This document shows positions 1-12,532 of a DNA stretch of 64,000 nt, piece after piece. Origin of the DNA: Rapana venosa (taxonomy: Eukaryota; Mollusca; Gastropoda; Neogastropoda; Muricidae); the NCBI GenBank assembly GCA_028751875.1, contig CM054151.1:44752299-44816298 (forward strand). Reading direction: 5' to 3'. The position numbers were made by a program, and so were the translations under genes. The notes below the pieces were generated by a model. That model saw only the letters and a program-made list of their open reading frames with translations. It had not been told where the DNA came from and searched no databases. Each line of letters starts with the position of its first letter. Positions within the stretch are counted from its first letter, which is position 1.

Positions 1-189
1 GTTACAATGCATGGAACTGTCATCTGCAAATAGTTCACAAGTTGTTGCTAGATGCAATGGCAATCATTTATATTATATATGAATTACAGGGGACCTAGTA
101 CGGATCCGTGAGGTACCCATGTATAATAGTCTTGAAATCTGAAACAGAAATGTTCACACACACTAATTGTTTTCTATTTGATAAATGGG

Positions 190-1780
190 AGGACGTAGTT
201 GACTGTTGGAATCTGAAAAAACCTATTCCAGTATTTCTTTTAAGAGAGTATGGTTAATGACATCAAATGCCTTAGCAAAAAGTCAATGAAAAACAGTGCA
301 TGTGAGTTCATTCTTATTTCTATTTAGAAAGCATTTATAATCATGATGGGGTTATGTGCTGTATGGCAAGAGTGGTTTCTCTATAGCTATTCTTTGGATG
401 TATCAAGTTGTATTTGTTAGATGGTTAATTAAATGTAGTCTAACATGTTTGTAGAATGGATTTGAACAAAACAGACAAAATTGATATAGGCCTATAATTG
501 GTTGGGTTTGTACGGTCTCTTTTTTGAACATTGGAATTACCTGCTTGCTTGAAACATATGGAACATAGTTCTTGTTAATGCACAGATTATTAAATATAAG
601 TCAGTGTATCTGCTTATAACAGGGGATGCAGTTTGAGTATTTTCTCACTATTTTCTCATATACTTTTGTTTTTTGAAGTTTTAGAGGACAATAAGAGCCG
701 CAAGTAAATTCTTGGTACTGTAATATAAAAGGATATTCACTTTACAGTCTATATTTTTTGCAGAGCAATAATTTTTTAACATTTCTAAGTCATTTTTTTC
801 CCAGTCATTATTTAATACAATTATCAGGTGCAGTTACAATGTACTCGTTGATTGTGCTTGGAGTTTTATCATTTTATATTTGTCTGTACTTCGAATAGTC
901 TTTGTGGTTAATTGTTTGATTTCTTTACAGAATGAACTTGACCTTTTTTATTGGGTACTAAAATGCTTGAGAATATTTTAATTTTGCTTTACGGGCTTCA
1001 ATGTAGTTACCTTATTTCTTTGTTCTTTAAATTTGCTTCATTGTTGACTTAAGTAGTTACGGAAGATTATTTCTTTTCAATCTCTTTAGTTAACAATGGA
1101 GGTTTGGATGTGGTGCTTCCACTCTTTGAGTTATTATAGGGCATGTTTGTCATAGATTCTAGTGAAAATGTTACCAGACTCTGTTTTTTTGCCTTATCAG
1201 GATTCAGTTTATTGGTTAAACCTGTGATAAAGAGTTAGCTAAGTCTGAAAGAAAAAGAGTCCTTATTAAACTTCTTAAAACATCGGTAAGTAATTTTTGT
1301 GAATGCTCTTGGACATAACTCATTTTCTTTGACCACGTTACAATACAGGATAGTGGTCAAAATGCAGCTAGATACAGGACAACTTAGTTCTTTGATGTTT
1401 ATTTTGCCGTGACTACATATGGTCTATAATAGGGTAGAAGACGAATTGACTGTTATCGTGCGGACAATCAATTATTTGACTTAAGTTACATGATTCATAC
1501 AGTTGTACCACTGAGTCTGGACGTTTCAGGAGGTCAATGTTAAAGTCACCAAACAAAAATCGGTCTCTTTATCTTAGTAAGATCGCAGCATCATCAGGCC
1601 TGAAAATCTGTCTAGCAACTTGATTTTTCAGCTGTGGTTTCTGTATATAAAACAACAAGTATTGGTTTACGTGTGTTACTGTTATTGTGTATACATGAAA
1701 AGACTCTACCCCCAATCCCTCTAGCTGTTCTAATCTCTCTAGTTCGTGACAGGATGACATATATACATCTGCAATCCTGT
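190..1780 (-). mobile_element. Decayed non-LTR retrotransposon (LINE), endonuclease plus RT remnants
   Basis: Read on the minus strand, 1533-1550 encodes GDFNID, an APE-type endonuclease motif. 1340-1360 encodes FDHYPVL, a form of the SDHxPV motif. 510-580 resembles the RT start, with a PMFKKE stretch. 250-300 encodes FFIDF then, one base out of frame, AKAFDVINH, which is the RT FxDxxKAFD motif. Frames shift and stops interrupt throughout, so the copy is dead. The order EN then RT running toward lower coordinates fits a minus-strand element entering the window without its 3' end. Clade not resolved; a Jockey/CR1/L2-like element is likely. Confidence 0.72.
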
Positions 1781-2420
1781 TTCCTTTCTACATTTTGCTC
1801 ATGCGTAACAGACTGTAACCAGGTATACAGACATCTGAATCCAAGGTACGGTTTGTTAGTCGGATTAGAAAAACAGAAAATGTGAATATTATTTCCCGAA
1901 TTTTCTAAAATGAGAGAAATCTCGATAAACTTGTTCAGTGCTTGTTGTTATTAGATAATACCATACGTAGCCCTTCTTTGAGGCCAAGGTATTTACGTAC
2001 AAAATACCATAAGATTAATATTGTTGAAAAAAGAGACCTATAAAGGCCAAAAAGGAATCAGGAACATTTAACATATGCCACAAAAGATTATAACAATACC
2101 ACATGCACACTTTCAAGTTTTTACAACTTATATAATCACACAGGGAAAATGTATTTAATAAAATAAAAAGAAGAGAAATGTTACAATGAGAAAAACAAAT
2201 CTTATACGAGAAAAAAAAAATCAAACAAACGTGACACTATCCTTCAGTAAAGGCACTGGAAGATATTAATAAACAAGATCAATAATAATCAAGAGAATAA
2301 TTCCCTCTCCCACAGCAAAACAGGTTGTACGTTTTCAATGAACACTCAAGACTAATTCAGACCAGCGATGTCAGAAGTCCGTGAGAACAGCTGACTGCAG
2401 CACGCACATGTCACAGAACT
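1781..2420. other. AT-rich spacer, nothing recognised
   Basis: No coding region, tRNA-like head or recognisable repeat body was seen in this stretch on either strand. Confidence 0.5.
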
Positions 2421-2423
2421 TTC

Positions 2424-2525
2424 ACACACACACACACACCACACACACACACACACACACACCAAAGGGGAGGAGTTAAGTTAAGCCCCGTCTCTTATTC
2501 CCCTCACCTCCCCCCCCCCCCCCTC
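2424..2525. repeat. (CA)n microsatellite and poly-C tract
   Basis: Interrupted (CA)n at 2424-2462, then a pyrimidine-rich stretch with a C run near 2508-2522. It lies just left of the segmental repeat that begins at 2693. Confidence 0.9.
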
Positions 2526-3439
2526 TCTCTCCTCCCCGCTGTCGTATTCCCCTACCACAAACATACACTTCACTCCAGCCTTTCACATAATTTTATACAC
2601 ACGCTTTTGAGGCTGCACATACTATATGCCTTCCTTTTTGCTTTGGTAATATAACTTTTCTTTACCGATATCCAGGAGCTGGTATTCCAGGTTAAAATAC
2701 AGAACAATGCAGCATAATACAACGCGAACGACAGCCAAACAGTTGTATAAAGAATTTGACACATGTTTCAATATTTTGGGGCAGAATTTTTTTTCATATT
2801 TAATCAAATCTGTTGTAGGTTAATACATTTTCGATTTTTACCTCAAAGCGTATTATAAGCAAGAACAACAACAACATCCATACAATCTCAAACTCATGGG
2901 ATATAAAAGAACCATGTGAAAAGTCATTATTCATGTTTATGGTTTAGCATTTTGTGTTGTTGCTTTTGCTGCTTTTTTGTTATCGTGGTCATATTCGTCG
3001 TCGTCATCATGGTTATTGCTTCTGTTGCTTTTGTTGCAGTAGTACGTAATGTTAATAACGAATATTATCATTCATTGGTTTTGAAAGCGTTATCAACTCC
3101 ATTGGTTCTTTTCAGCCTCTTCCTCCTCCCCTTTCTCCTTGTTTTTCCTCCCCCTCTTCTTTACCTCTCCTTCTCCTTCTACTTTTTCTTCCTCTTCTCC
3201 TCCTCATGCTCTCCTTCTCCTTCCTCATCTTTTCTGTCTCCTTTTTCATGTTCGTCTATTCTTCTTCTTCTTCAACTTTTTTTTCAAGTTTTTTCAACAA
3301 CTCTGACCAGGGACTTAAAATAACTGTTTATTATTCAACTTTAAAGTACTGGTCCAGAGAAAAAGTTGCACACCATGGGTGAAAGAAGAACTTAAAAGAC
3401 ACTAGGCCCTGGTGGAGAGTCTGTACAGCCAACAGACAG

Positions 3440-4545
3440 GCACAGAGGCGACAGCATATCCATCATCATTTATCATCTGTTATCGAATACAAAGGCCTTT
3501 TGCACACCCATCAGTCAGGGTTTAGAAAGCACCACTCGTGTCAAACAGCACTATGCAGGATTAAGGATTCATGGCTGCGAGAAATCAATAAGGGTAATGC
3601 AGTCGGTGTTATTTTTATTGATTTAAGAAAGGCCTTTGATTTGATTAATTATAATATCTTGTTACATAAGCTTCGGTTATATGGTTTAGATGATAAACGT
3701 CTTACAGTTCTTTAAATCTTATTTAACAAACCGCATTCAGTCAGTTTATGCTAATCAAGTTACCTCTCCCAAGAAAATTGTTCCCTGTGGTGTGCCACAA
3801 GGTTCAGTCTTAGGTCGCTATTATTCTCTCTTTACATAAACGATCTTCCTTTAACCATTAAAAATGTTGCTTGTGATTTATTTGCAGATGATACAACTTT
3901 ACAGTACGCTAGTTATGATATTAAGGATATCAATCATTATTTAAATATTAATATGAATTCAGTCAAAATTTGGTGTGAGTCCAATGCTATGTTAGTTCAT
4001 CCTGACAAAACAGAAGCTATGCTAATTTGTGCACGTCAAAAAAGGCAAACCTTGAAACAAACTCATTTACAAATAAAGTATAAAAATAACAACATAAATC
4101 AAGTTAAAACGCACAAATTACTTGGTGTAGTCATTGACGAAAGCCTTCTATGGCAGGATCATGTTTACAATATTACTAAAGATATTTCATCCACTGTATT
4201 CCAACTTTCGCAAATTAAACATTTTCTTGATGAACAATCAAAAAGAAAATTCTATTTTGCTTTAATTCAATCTCGTTTAGATTATTGCTCCGTTGTCTGG
4301 GGGAAGTGCGCTCCATCTAATTTAAAACCTCTTTACTCTCTTCAAAAACGAGCCGTTAAAGTAATAAGTCATGATAAGTTGACAAATGTATTAAATGATC
4401 ATTTATTTAAACACCTTGAGATACTACTGCTTTACTTGGGCCTCCGATTTAATGTTTTAGCTCTTGTGCATAAGATAGTTTATGATGCTTGCCCTGGTTA
4501 TCTAGAAACAATGTTCTCTTTCGAACATCATCACGAATGAGACAG
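3440..4545 (+). mobile_element. LINE reverse transcriptase, 5'-truncated and frameshifted (copy 1)
   Basis: Three frames together read HQSGFRKHHSCQTAL (3508-3552), FIDLRKAFD (3612-3638), then GVPQGSVLG (3789-3815) and the FADD catalytic box (3882-3893). The thumb/connection region follows: VKIWCESNAMLVHPDKTEAM, KLLGVVIDESL, and RLDYCSVVWGKC at 4274-4309. These are the ordered motifs of non-LTR RTs. Single-base lesions break the frame near 3700, 3816 and 3860. Copy 2 at 34600-35960 has a different set of lesions. No endonuclease domain is visible upstream, so the element was truncated before the segment duplicated. Confidence 0.85.
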
Positions 4546-4774
4546 TCTTACTTAGATCTATTCAAAATAAGTTTTTCTTTTAATGGTAGTAGAGAATGGA
4601 ATGCCCTTCCACCGATGTAGAATACCAGTGTACTCTAGACCGAAATAAAACAGCTGTTGTTTGGTACGTGTGACTAACTACTCGCAGTCAACATACACAA
4701 TGAACTCCATTATGTATGAACAGAATTGGTGCCTATATTGACTATGGTAACAAAGACATATAGTGTGCACTCGT

Positions 4775-5008
4775 GTGTGTGTGGTAGGGGGGGGGGGGGG
4801 GGCGTGTGCGTGCGTTCGTGTGTGTGATTATGGTATGGGGAGTCGAAGAATGGTGTGTATGTGTGTGTGTGCCAAAGAGAGAGAAGTGGAATGGGGAGGG
4901 GGGGGGGGCGTCCGTTTCTGCGTGCGTGCGTGCGTGCGTGAGTGTGTGAGTGTGTGTGTTTGTGTGTGTGTTGTGTGTGTGTGGGTTTTGTGTGTGTGTG
5001 TGTGTGGT

Positions 5009-5047
<39 letters not shown>

Positions 5048-5375
5048 GGGGAGGTAAAGAGTACATGTATGCGTCTGTGTGTAGATCAGGGCATACCAAT
5101 TGCTGTACTGTAAGAGCATGCTCTCTTTCTTGGCATTATGCTTGAATAAAAGAATGAATGTGGAGGGGGAGGGGGGGTGGGGATGGGGTGTGGGGGGTAG
5201 GGGGGTCTGAGAACGTTTGTATGCGTATGCTGAGTGGTGTGTGTGTTGTGGTTGTGCGTGTGTGTGTGGTGGTGTGTTGTGTTGGTGTGGGGTGTGTGTG
5301 TGTGTGTGTGTGGTGGTGTGTGTTGTGTGTGTGTGTCGTGTGTATGTGTGTGTTGCACGTAACTTGGCGGATATT
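4775..5375. repeat. GT-rich and poly-G low-complexity block
   Basis: G runs at about 4787-4802 and 4900-4909, (GT)n at 4940-5044, G-rich 5160-5205 and GT-rich 5230-5355. The counterpart in copy 2 is 36220-36760. Apparent reading frames here are only Cys/Val or His/Thr repeats. Confidence 0.92.
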
Positions 5376-5627
5376 CTTATAATGTTGCATTCAACTTAAT
5401 GGTCCCCCCCCTCCCCAGCTTTTCTGAATTTTGTTGATTTGTTCAAGGTAGAGTTTCCACACTTTTTGTCGGTTGTTTATGCTTTCTGTTGTTTTTATTT
5501 CTTCTGTGTTTAAATAATTCCAGTTTGTTTTCTTTGGGGGGAGAAACGTAAAAAGGCCTTTATTGTACCTAACTATTTACCCATTAAAGATTCAATCAAT
5601 TAATCAATCAATCAATCTTCTTCTTCT

Positions 5628-5876
5628 TAATTCTTCTTCTTCGCAATTTTCTTTTTCTTCTTCTTCTTTTTCTTCTTCTTCTTTTCTTCTTTTCTTCTTC
5701 TTCTTCTTCTTCTTCTTCTTCTTCTTTCTTCTTCTTCTTCTTCTTCTTCTTCTTCTCAATTCTTCTTCTTCTTCTTCTTCTTCTTCGCAATTCTTCTTCT
5801 TCGCAATTCTTCTTCTTCTTCTTCTTCGCAATTCTTCTTCTTCGCAATTCTTCTTCTTCTCTTCCTCCCCCCTTTT
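5628..5876. repeat. (TTC)n array with GCAATT interruptions, copy 1
   Basis: Near-pure TTC with recurrent GCAATTC insertions. It occupies the same position as the 3.4-kb array at 37010-40445 in copy 2, so the array differs more than tenfold in length between paralogues. Confidence 0.93.
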
Positions 5877-6470
5877 TTTTTCTTCCCCACCTTCTCACAA
5901 TATTATCATCTACCTTCTTTTCATCCTTCTTCTGTCACTCCTCCTCCTTTTTTTTCCAGCCTCTGTGTTTTTCTTCTTCTCCTCCGTCCTCTCCTTTTTC
6001 TTCTCCACCTTTTTGTTCTCCTCCTCGTCCTCCTTCACATTTCTCCCTCCTCCTCCTCCTCCTCCTCCCCTTATTCCTATTCTTTTCGTCTCCTCCTCCT
6101 TCTCCCTTTCCTTCTATTCATCGCTTTTTATCGTCAGACTACATCTGAACTTGCTGTGTTGTACAAGTGTTTCATATGATTATTGTGTTGTTCTCTGTGT
6201 GTAAGAAAGGAGATCAATAAAAGAAAATCCATATGGCTCACTGTTTTGTTTCTTTCTCTTTATGCCTTGAGTAACCCTGCCGCATGAATGAGTGCTGTGA
6301 TTACTTGGCACAGTCATCTTCTTTTAAATTGTAAAGTCTTTCTGTATTCTTCCTCCTCGTCACAACCCCTCCATCCCCCTTTCCGTGTTCTCTCTCTGAC
6401 TCTCTTTGTTTTTTGTCTTTCTTTTTCTTTTTTTTTCCTTTTTTAAAAACAAAAAATACAGTGTAAATAG

Positions 6471-6706
6471 AAGGAGCCTTGCAACATCACCAGACAAGCG
6501 CTCGAGTGGAACCCGCAGGGGAAAAGGAAGAGAGGGCGCCCCAAACAGACCTGGAGGAGAAGCCTGCATAGTGAGCTGAGAGACTCCAGCCTGACATGGG
6601 AAGAGGCCAAGACCCTTGCCAGAGACAGGAGAAGGTGGAGGGACGCTGTTGAGGCCCTATGCTCCGCTAGGAGCTATAAAGGAATAAGAAGAAGAAGAAG
6701 AAATAG
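6471..6706 (+). mobile_element. 5'-truncated RTE-like LINE 3' fragment, insertion with target duplication
   Basis: It encodes the end of a LINE polyprotein: KRKRGRPKQTWRRSL, then WEEAKTLARDRRRWRDAVEAL, typical of the C-terminus of RTE-type elements. It ends in (GAA)n. AAATAG occurs before it (6465-6470) and after it (6701-6706). Copies 2 (41046-41060) and 3 (44310-44320) run straight through the site without it. This is a clean filled/empty-site comparison. Confidence 0.88.
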
Positions 6707-6835
6707 AATCTTATGATAAGTTTTACTTTCGATTGTCTTGTTTCATTTTGTTTTTCTTTTTCCCGTTTGTATTTGTTCTTTGTTGTGTGGTTTTATTTGT
6801 CTTCATTCTCACTATTCACTTTTATTTCATAGGTT

Positions 6836-6840
<5 letters not shown>

Positions 6841-6924
<84 letters not shown>

Positions 6925-6928
6925 CACA
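6841..6928. repeat. (CA)n microsatellite in block B
   Basis: CA repeats with two CC interruptions. Counterparts at 41191-41281 and 44527-44546 are shorter. Confidence 0.95.
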
Positions 6929-7027
6929 TCCCTGACTATCATCCTAAATCATGAGAATGACATTTGACACTGTTCAGGCCACTAAATCACGTCCAAAACA
7001 CATATAAGCTGTGCTCTCTCACCCAAA

Positions 7028-7143
7028 AAAAACAGGGAGAGAGACAGAGAAGGGAAAGAGAGATAGGGAGAGAGAGAGGGGGAGAGAGAGAGAAGGGAAA
7101 GAGAGGGGGGAGAGAGAGAGGGTGGGGGGAGAGAGAGAGAGTC
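7028..7143. repeat. (GA)n-rich tract in block B
   Basis: Imperfect GA repeat just before the cagcctatgcg marker. In copy 3 the matching tract (from 44670) is where two LINE fragments are inserted, so this is the unoccupied form of that site. Confidence 0.9.
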
Positions 7144-7280
7144 AGCCTATGCGTGTGTCTGTGTGTGTATGGAAAGCTAGTCGCTAAGATGAATTAATTG
7201 TCTTCAGGTGTGTGTGCGCATGCGTGGGCTCTTATGGCTATTTGCACAATGTATAAGTTCAGTTTTGTTTCTACAGGCAT

Positions 7281-7562
7281 ACTTCTTCGCAATTCTTCTT
7301 CTTCGCAATTCTTCTTCACAATTCTTCTTCGCAATTCTTCCCCATCGCAATTCTTCTTCTTCGCAATTCTTCTTCGCAATTTTCTTAGCAATTCTTCTTC
7401 TTCTTCTTCGCAATTCTTCTTCTCCGCAATTCTTCTTCTTCGCAATTCTTCTTCTTCGCAATTCTTCTTCTTCGCAATTCTTCTTCACAATCTTCTTCTT
7501 CTTCGCAATTCTTCAGTGCAATTCTTCTTCTTCTTCTTCTTCTTCTTCTTCTTCTTCGCAAT
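7281..7562. repeat. TTC/GCAATTC compound array ending copy 1
   Basis: Units of about 12-18 bases alternate GCAATTC with two to four TTC. The same compound unit recurs at 41640-42190, 43480-43740 and through 37010-40320. Confidence 0.93.
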
Positions 7563-8330
7563 TCGCAGAAAAAGCGGAACAGGATTTAACGTGTGCGCAA
7601 GATGTTCTGCGTGCGTTCGCACACGGGGTTGCTTTACAGTCTCATCCGAGTTGGTTTTCACACGCTTGGTTTACAGTTTCATCCGAAGGACTTTTGGGAG
7701 AGTGGAGTCTGCACTGATGTTAACTCTAGGGAAAATATCCCCTTGAAAAAAAACCCGGTTATTTAAACAAAACAAAAACTTCAAATGAAAATCTTTTTCC
7801 TGGTTAACCTAAAAAAGAAAACTAACCCACTTTCATTTAACTTCAAACCCAGTTCTTGAAATCAGTTCAAGACAAAAGAAACCCACTTTTTCCCCCCAAA
7901 AAATTCTCTTCGCTCTTTCTAGGAGGGCAACTAAGGCATCTGTATCCATTCTGCTCTGTCTTTGGGAAACTTTTTTTCCCCTTCTCTTTTTTCGCTTTAC
8001 CTGGATTCTGAAATAATAAAAGGTTTAACTTTATTTTTTCAATTTATTTTCTTTATTATCGATGTATAATATCTTATTTATTTATGACCTCCCGTTGGTC
8101 GGTTTTTTTTATTTTGTAATTTCCAAGGGCCACCGGTTCTCCGAAAAGCAAAAAATTTAAAGACCAATTATTCTGGGGCCTTCCACCCTGTTAATAGCCC
8201 TCGAAGGACTTTGGATTGGGATGGTCTGATGTAACCCAGAAAATATCCCCTTGATCAATCGAACCTGGTTACAATGCAGCGCAATGTTCTAACCACTAGG
8301 CTATTCCCTCCCCATCCCCTTTTAATCTTT
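7563..8330 (-). mobile_element. tRNA-derived SINE, rearranged, minus strand
   Basis: The reverse complement of 7563-7742 matches the SINE body at 14420-14560 (gcgcacacgtta, attccgct-like end, ccgactcc/cactacc). The reverse complement of 8225-8320 gives a tRNA-like head with an A-box-like tggttagaac and a B-box-like ggttcgattg. Some 440 bases of unrelated, homopolymer-rich sequence (7745-8190) separates the parts. That may be an insertion or bad sequence near the gap. Confidence 0.6.
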
Positions 8331-8500
8331 GCAGAAAGGTTTACCTTCCGACAGATTCCTTTAAGGGCCTGTTTAGACGATGTTTTCAGAGCAAACGTGG
8401 AAAAATAAACCCCAACCCTGACAACCTCGTCCTAGGTAATGGGAGAAGGTCACAGCGACTTTCTAACTCCCTTCCAACGGGGAAGGGGAAAAGCCTCTTG

Positions 8501-9000
8501 NNNNNNNNNNNNNNNNNNNNNNNNNNNNNNNNNNNNNNNNNNNNNNNNNNNNNNNNNNNNNNNNNNNNNNNNNNNNNNNNNNNNNNNNNNNNNNNNNNNN
8601 NNNNNNNNNNNNNNNNNNNNNNNNNNNNNNNNNNNNNNNNNNNNNNNNNNNNNNNNNNNNNNNNNNNNNNNNNNNNNNNNNNNNNNNNNNNNNNNNNNNN
8701 NNNNNNNNNNNNNNNNNNNNNNNNNNNNNNNNNNNNNNNNNNNNNNNNNNNNNNNNNNNNNNNNNNNNNNNNNNNNNNNNNNNNNNNNNNNNNNNNNNNN
8801 NNNNNNNNNNNNNNNNNNNNNNNNNNNNNNNNNNNNNNNNNNNNNNNNNNNNNNNNNNNNNNNNNNNNNNNNNNNNNNNNNNNNNNNNNNNNNNNNNNNN
8901 NNNNNNNNNNNNNNNNNNNNNNNNNNNNNNNNNNNNNNNNNNNNNNNNNNNNNNNNNNNNNNNNNNNNNNNNNNNNNNNNNNNNNNNNNNNNNNNNNNNN
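8501..9000. other. Assembly gap (500 N)
   Basis: Exactly 500 unknown bases, the usual placeholder for a gap of unknown size. Apparent open frames across it have no meaning. Confidence 0.99.
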
Positions 9001-9111
9001 CCGATTTACAATCTCTTTTCTGTATTGAAGAGCTTAATTATTGCAGATTAATAACATGTTACTAACTAAAACTTCACCTCTGGTGCTATCCCACTCACTA
9101 TGTGGTGGAGT

Positions 9112-9440
<329 letters not shown>

Positions 9441-10035
9441 GCGTGTGTGTTGCATTTCATCAGACAGTCTATAGTAAAAATAAAGGTGAAAAACTACAAC
9501 CAAGGGTCGATAACTATAACCAGAAAAGTACTCATGAACCTACAACTGATGTCAGAAGATGGGTGGTTTTTTTCCTTAAAAAACATCACTTAACACACTA
9601 CCCTTTGTAAAGATGCTGGATTTCAGGGTGCCTTTGAAAATAGAATGGGTAGGCTGGCATGTATGACTAAGCCCATGCTTACGCAAGTGTATGAGGTAGG
9701 CAGTCTGACCGTTATCATCAACTCTACACAACACAGTAGTATGACCACACCTATTCAATTAACTCAACAACAACAACAACAACAACAACAAACGCCCTAC
9801 TGAATATTGGAGGCTGCTGATGCACTCCTGATAGTCACACAGGATTTCTATCTTATCTTTTTGCTTTATTAATTCCCACGTTTGCTTCATAATAATCTCT
9901 TATTATGTTATGCTCTGCCGATGCATGCTTTATTGATCATATAGTTGGTTTTTTCTCTTCCTGTGTGCATAATGCATAGATAAAACAACAGTAATGCAAA
10001 GACGTAACACAGGAAGGCTTTGATCTATATGAAGG
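9441..10035. other. Non-coding spacer with a (CAA)n tract
   Basis: Nothing gene-like was seen. A short (CAA)n lies at about 9765-9791. Confidence 0.5.
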
Positions 10036-10059
10036 CCCAAGTTGCCACGCTGCATTTCA

Positions 10060-10092
10060 CCCCCCCCCCCCTCTCTCTCTCTCTCTCTCCTT

Positions 10093-10163
<71 letters not shown>

Positions 10164-10303
10164 AGTACTGTAAACTTTTGTTTTCAGATGGTAAAGTGTG
10201 TTGTGTGTGTGTGTGGTGTGTGTGTGTGTGTGTGTGTGGTGTGTGTGTGTGTGTAAAAGTACTGTACCCTTTTGTTTTCAGATGGTAAAGTGTGGTGTGT
10301 GTG

Positions 10304-10381
<78 letters not shown>

Positions 10382-10435
10382 TGAAAAGTACTGTCAAACT
10401 TTTTGTTTTCAGAAGGTACAGTGTATATGTGTGTG
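10060..10435 (+). repeat. (GT)n blocks separated by a conserved spacer of about 38 bases
   Basis: Spacers at 10161-10199, 10256-10291 and 10383-10422 share aaaagtactgt, ttttgttttcag and a atggtaaagtg-like end. Each is flanked by (GT)n. A related spacer lies at 9284-9314. The array is a higher-order repeat of microsatellite plus spacer. Confidence 0.9.
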
Positions 10436-11060
10436 TGTGCCTACATTGCCAACAGTTGTGAAACGGCTGTGTGTGTTTTTAATTATTTAAAACGACTGTT
10501 TGTTTATAATATCTTTTTCCTAAAACTTTTACCGAACTACAAGCAGTCTTTTGATGACCTGGCATAGAACACTTCATTGAAACGACAGGTGAACTTTTCT
10601 GTCCTTCGATCCTATTCTGCCCCCCCCCCCCCCCCCCCCCCCACATCGGCTCGATCTAGTCAAGTAATGTGTCCTGTACTTTTGAAACAGTGCTGGAGAT
10701 CTATTTGCTTGAAGAACTGTACAGAGTGTTTTGCAAATCAACAACAAAAACCCCGGTATTTTCTAAGTTGAATTTTTACAACTCTATTTCACATGTTTAT
10801 AGATTGGAGCCATATATATTAATATGCAGAAATTAAAATTATAGACTATTTTTTCAGCATATTTCGCACCAGTTCCCATGATTTAATGATATAGCAGGGA
10901 AGATACACAAATATACCGAGAAAAAAAAGAAAATGTATGTGGTATAACAAAATAGAAGATGAGTAGCCTGTCACTTGCTTGATGTTTTTAACCTATATGA
11001 TGATTTAAGAAAGAACTTTCAACTAATGTTAAAAATAAACAAATGGATAACATAAATAAC
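10436..11060. other. Non-coding spacer with a C23 homopolymer
   Basis: A run of C lies at 10620-10642. Otherwise this is AT-rich sequence with no supported gene or repeat. Confidence 0.5.
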
Positions 11061-11065
11061 GTTTT

Positions 11066-11118
11066 TAAACAAGATTCAGCGCTATATAAATTCCATATAT
11101 TATTATTATTATTATTAA
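11066..11118 (+). repeat. Retroelement 3' tail (gcgctatataaattccat) plus (ATT)n
   Basis: Carries the tail aagattcagcgctatataa followed by ATT repeats. The same tail ends the LINE at 25290-25350 and recurs at several other sites here. No body was recognised upstream. Confidence 0.75.
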
Positions 11119-11880
11119 ACACCGAGGACTACCTGTTAGACGTGATCAAATAATCGTGTGCATGATTCTTTTTCCAGAAGTGTGAGAGCATAGACAAATT
11201 ACATAAATGTAAGAATCTACATCTTTCAGGAATGTTGAGCACGTTTATGCTTGGTGTCAAATAAATCTTGTTCTGACTTAATGGCAGTATTTTTCTCATT
11301 CTGATGCTGATTTTCCGGTAGCAGAATAGCGATGCACGCTTCCTGTACCTGTTAGGCCGAACTTCACCGTTAGCTTCCGGATGAAGTGGTGTCTTCTACA
11401 AAGTACTACTCAGAAAAGGATTGGCTCGTTCTAAAACATTTTAAAGGCATAAAACAGGTCGCTGTGTGATTATCCTCAGGAGGTACACTGATGCCAGATA
11501 ATAATGAAAAGGGTGGAAATGATCAATATCTGAGGACTGCTTGTGTTCCTAGATCCATGGCACCCTATAAGTATTGTTGTTTGGAGGCTAGCAGACGACA
11601 GCAACAATTGTGAGAGTAGTATTTGACAAAACATTGTTAATGTTGAATCTCCACAAACGTAGAGGGGGGGGGGGGGGGGTACAATGGAAAAATGAAAAGC
11701 GCTGTAGATCTATATGTGTATGGATTTATACATATAAAACAGTCGGAAACGAGCCACAAAAGTTTTGCAGTGCGGTGGTACCATTTCTTCTGCTAGGCTG
11801 TTGAAACCATCCCAGTTGTCTGTGAAGGTTTAAGTGACTTTTTAGGGGGAGCGGGGTTGCAGTGTGTGCGTATTCTTTAA
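11119..11880. other. Non-coding spacer, nothing recognised
   Basis: A G run lies at about 11662-11679. No coding or repeat body was identified. Confidence 0.45.
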
Positions 11881-11914
11881 TTTAACGTCTTTTCACATTA
11901 CATGATATTAGACA

Positions 11915-11986
11915 AGTGTGTGTGTGTGTGAGTGTGTGCGCACATGTGTGTGTATGTGAGTGTGTGTGTGTGTGTTTTAAGTGTGT

Positions 11987-12067
<81 letters not shown>

Positions 12068-12281
12068 ATACATGGGTGTAGATCTGTGTACATATTGTGT
12101 ATAGAGTGAGTGTGCGGGCGCGCATGTGTTTAAATGTGTGTGTGTGTGTGCGCGTGCGAGCACATGTTTGTATGCCTGTGTGTGATTGTGTGTGTTTATG
12201 TGTGTGTGTATTTGGGTGTATATGCATGTGTGTGTAAGGTATGTGTGTGTTTGTGCGTGTGTGTGTGTGTGTGTTGCGCGC

Positions 12282-12312
<31 letters not shown>

Positions 12313-12345
12313 TGTGTGCATAGGCACTGTATACTCTACATCAGC
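11915..12345. repeat. Compound (GT)n/(GA)n/(GC)n microsatellite
   Basis: GT-rich 11915-11990, a pure (GA)n at 11994-12064, GT-rich 12130-12275, alternating (GC)n at 12275-12297, then (GT)n to 12320. The alternating purine-pyrimidine stretches are Z-DNA-prone by composition. Confidence 0.95.
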
Positions 12346-12431
12346 TAGGAATCTTTAGGCCTACATAGTTGTGATGTTTAAAAGAATAATAATATTATGT
12401 TAAGAAATCAAACGGAATAAAATTTAACTTG

Positions 12432-12481
12432 AACATGTGTGCGCGCGCGCGCGCGCGTGTATGTGTGTGTGTGTGTGTGTG

Positions 12482-12527
<46 letters not shown>

Positions 12528-12532
12528 TGTGC
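12432..12532. repeat. (GC)n(GT)n microsatellite
   Basis: Alternating GC at 12438-12457 grades into (GT)n with two interruptions. Confidence 0.93.

Larger units (their letters stand above)
2693..7563 (+). repeat. Segmental repeat, copy 1 (block A + TTC array + block B + TTC/GCAA array)
   Basis: Collinear with 33844-42190. Shared landmarks in order: an acaatgcagc start at about 2700, a pyrimidine-rich patch at 3110-3290, the LINE RT at 3480-4540, a GT/G-rich block at 4780-5370, a TTC array at 5628-5875, block B at 5880-7280 and a TTC/GCAA array at 7281-7562. Left of 2693 the two copies are unrelated. Copy 1 carries a LINE fragment at 6471-6700 that the other copies lack. Whether the unit is one large mobile element or an ordinary segmental duplication is unclear. 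Confidence 0.85.

Noticed and set aside
4710..5390. His/Thr- and Cys/Val-rich open frames over CA/GT tracts, here and at many other places
   Set aside because: They are products of dinucleotide repeats, open on both strands at once.
8439..9065. Open frame across the N gap
   Set aside because: Unknown bases cannot support a protein.
10095..10422. CRISPR-like array
   Set aside because: The spacers are the conserved part and the repeats are simple GT tracts in a eukaryotic genome.
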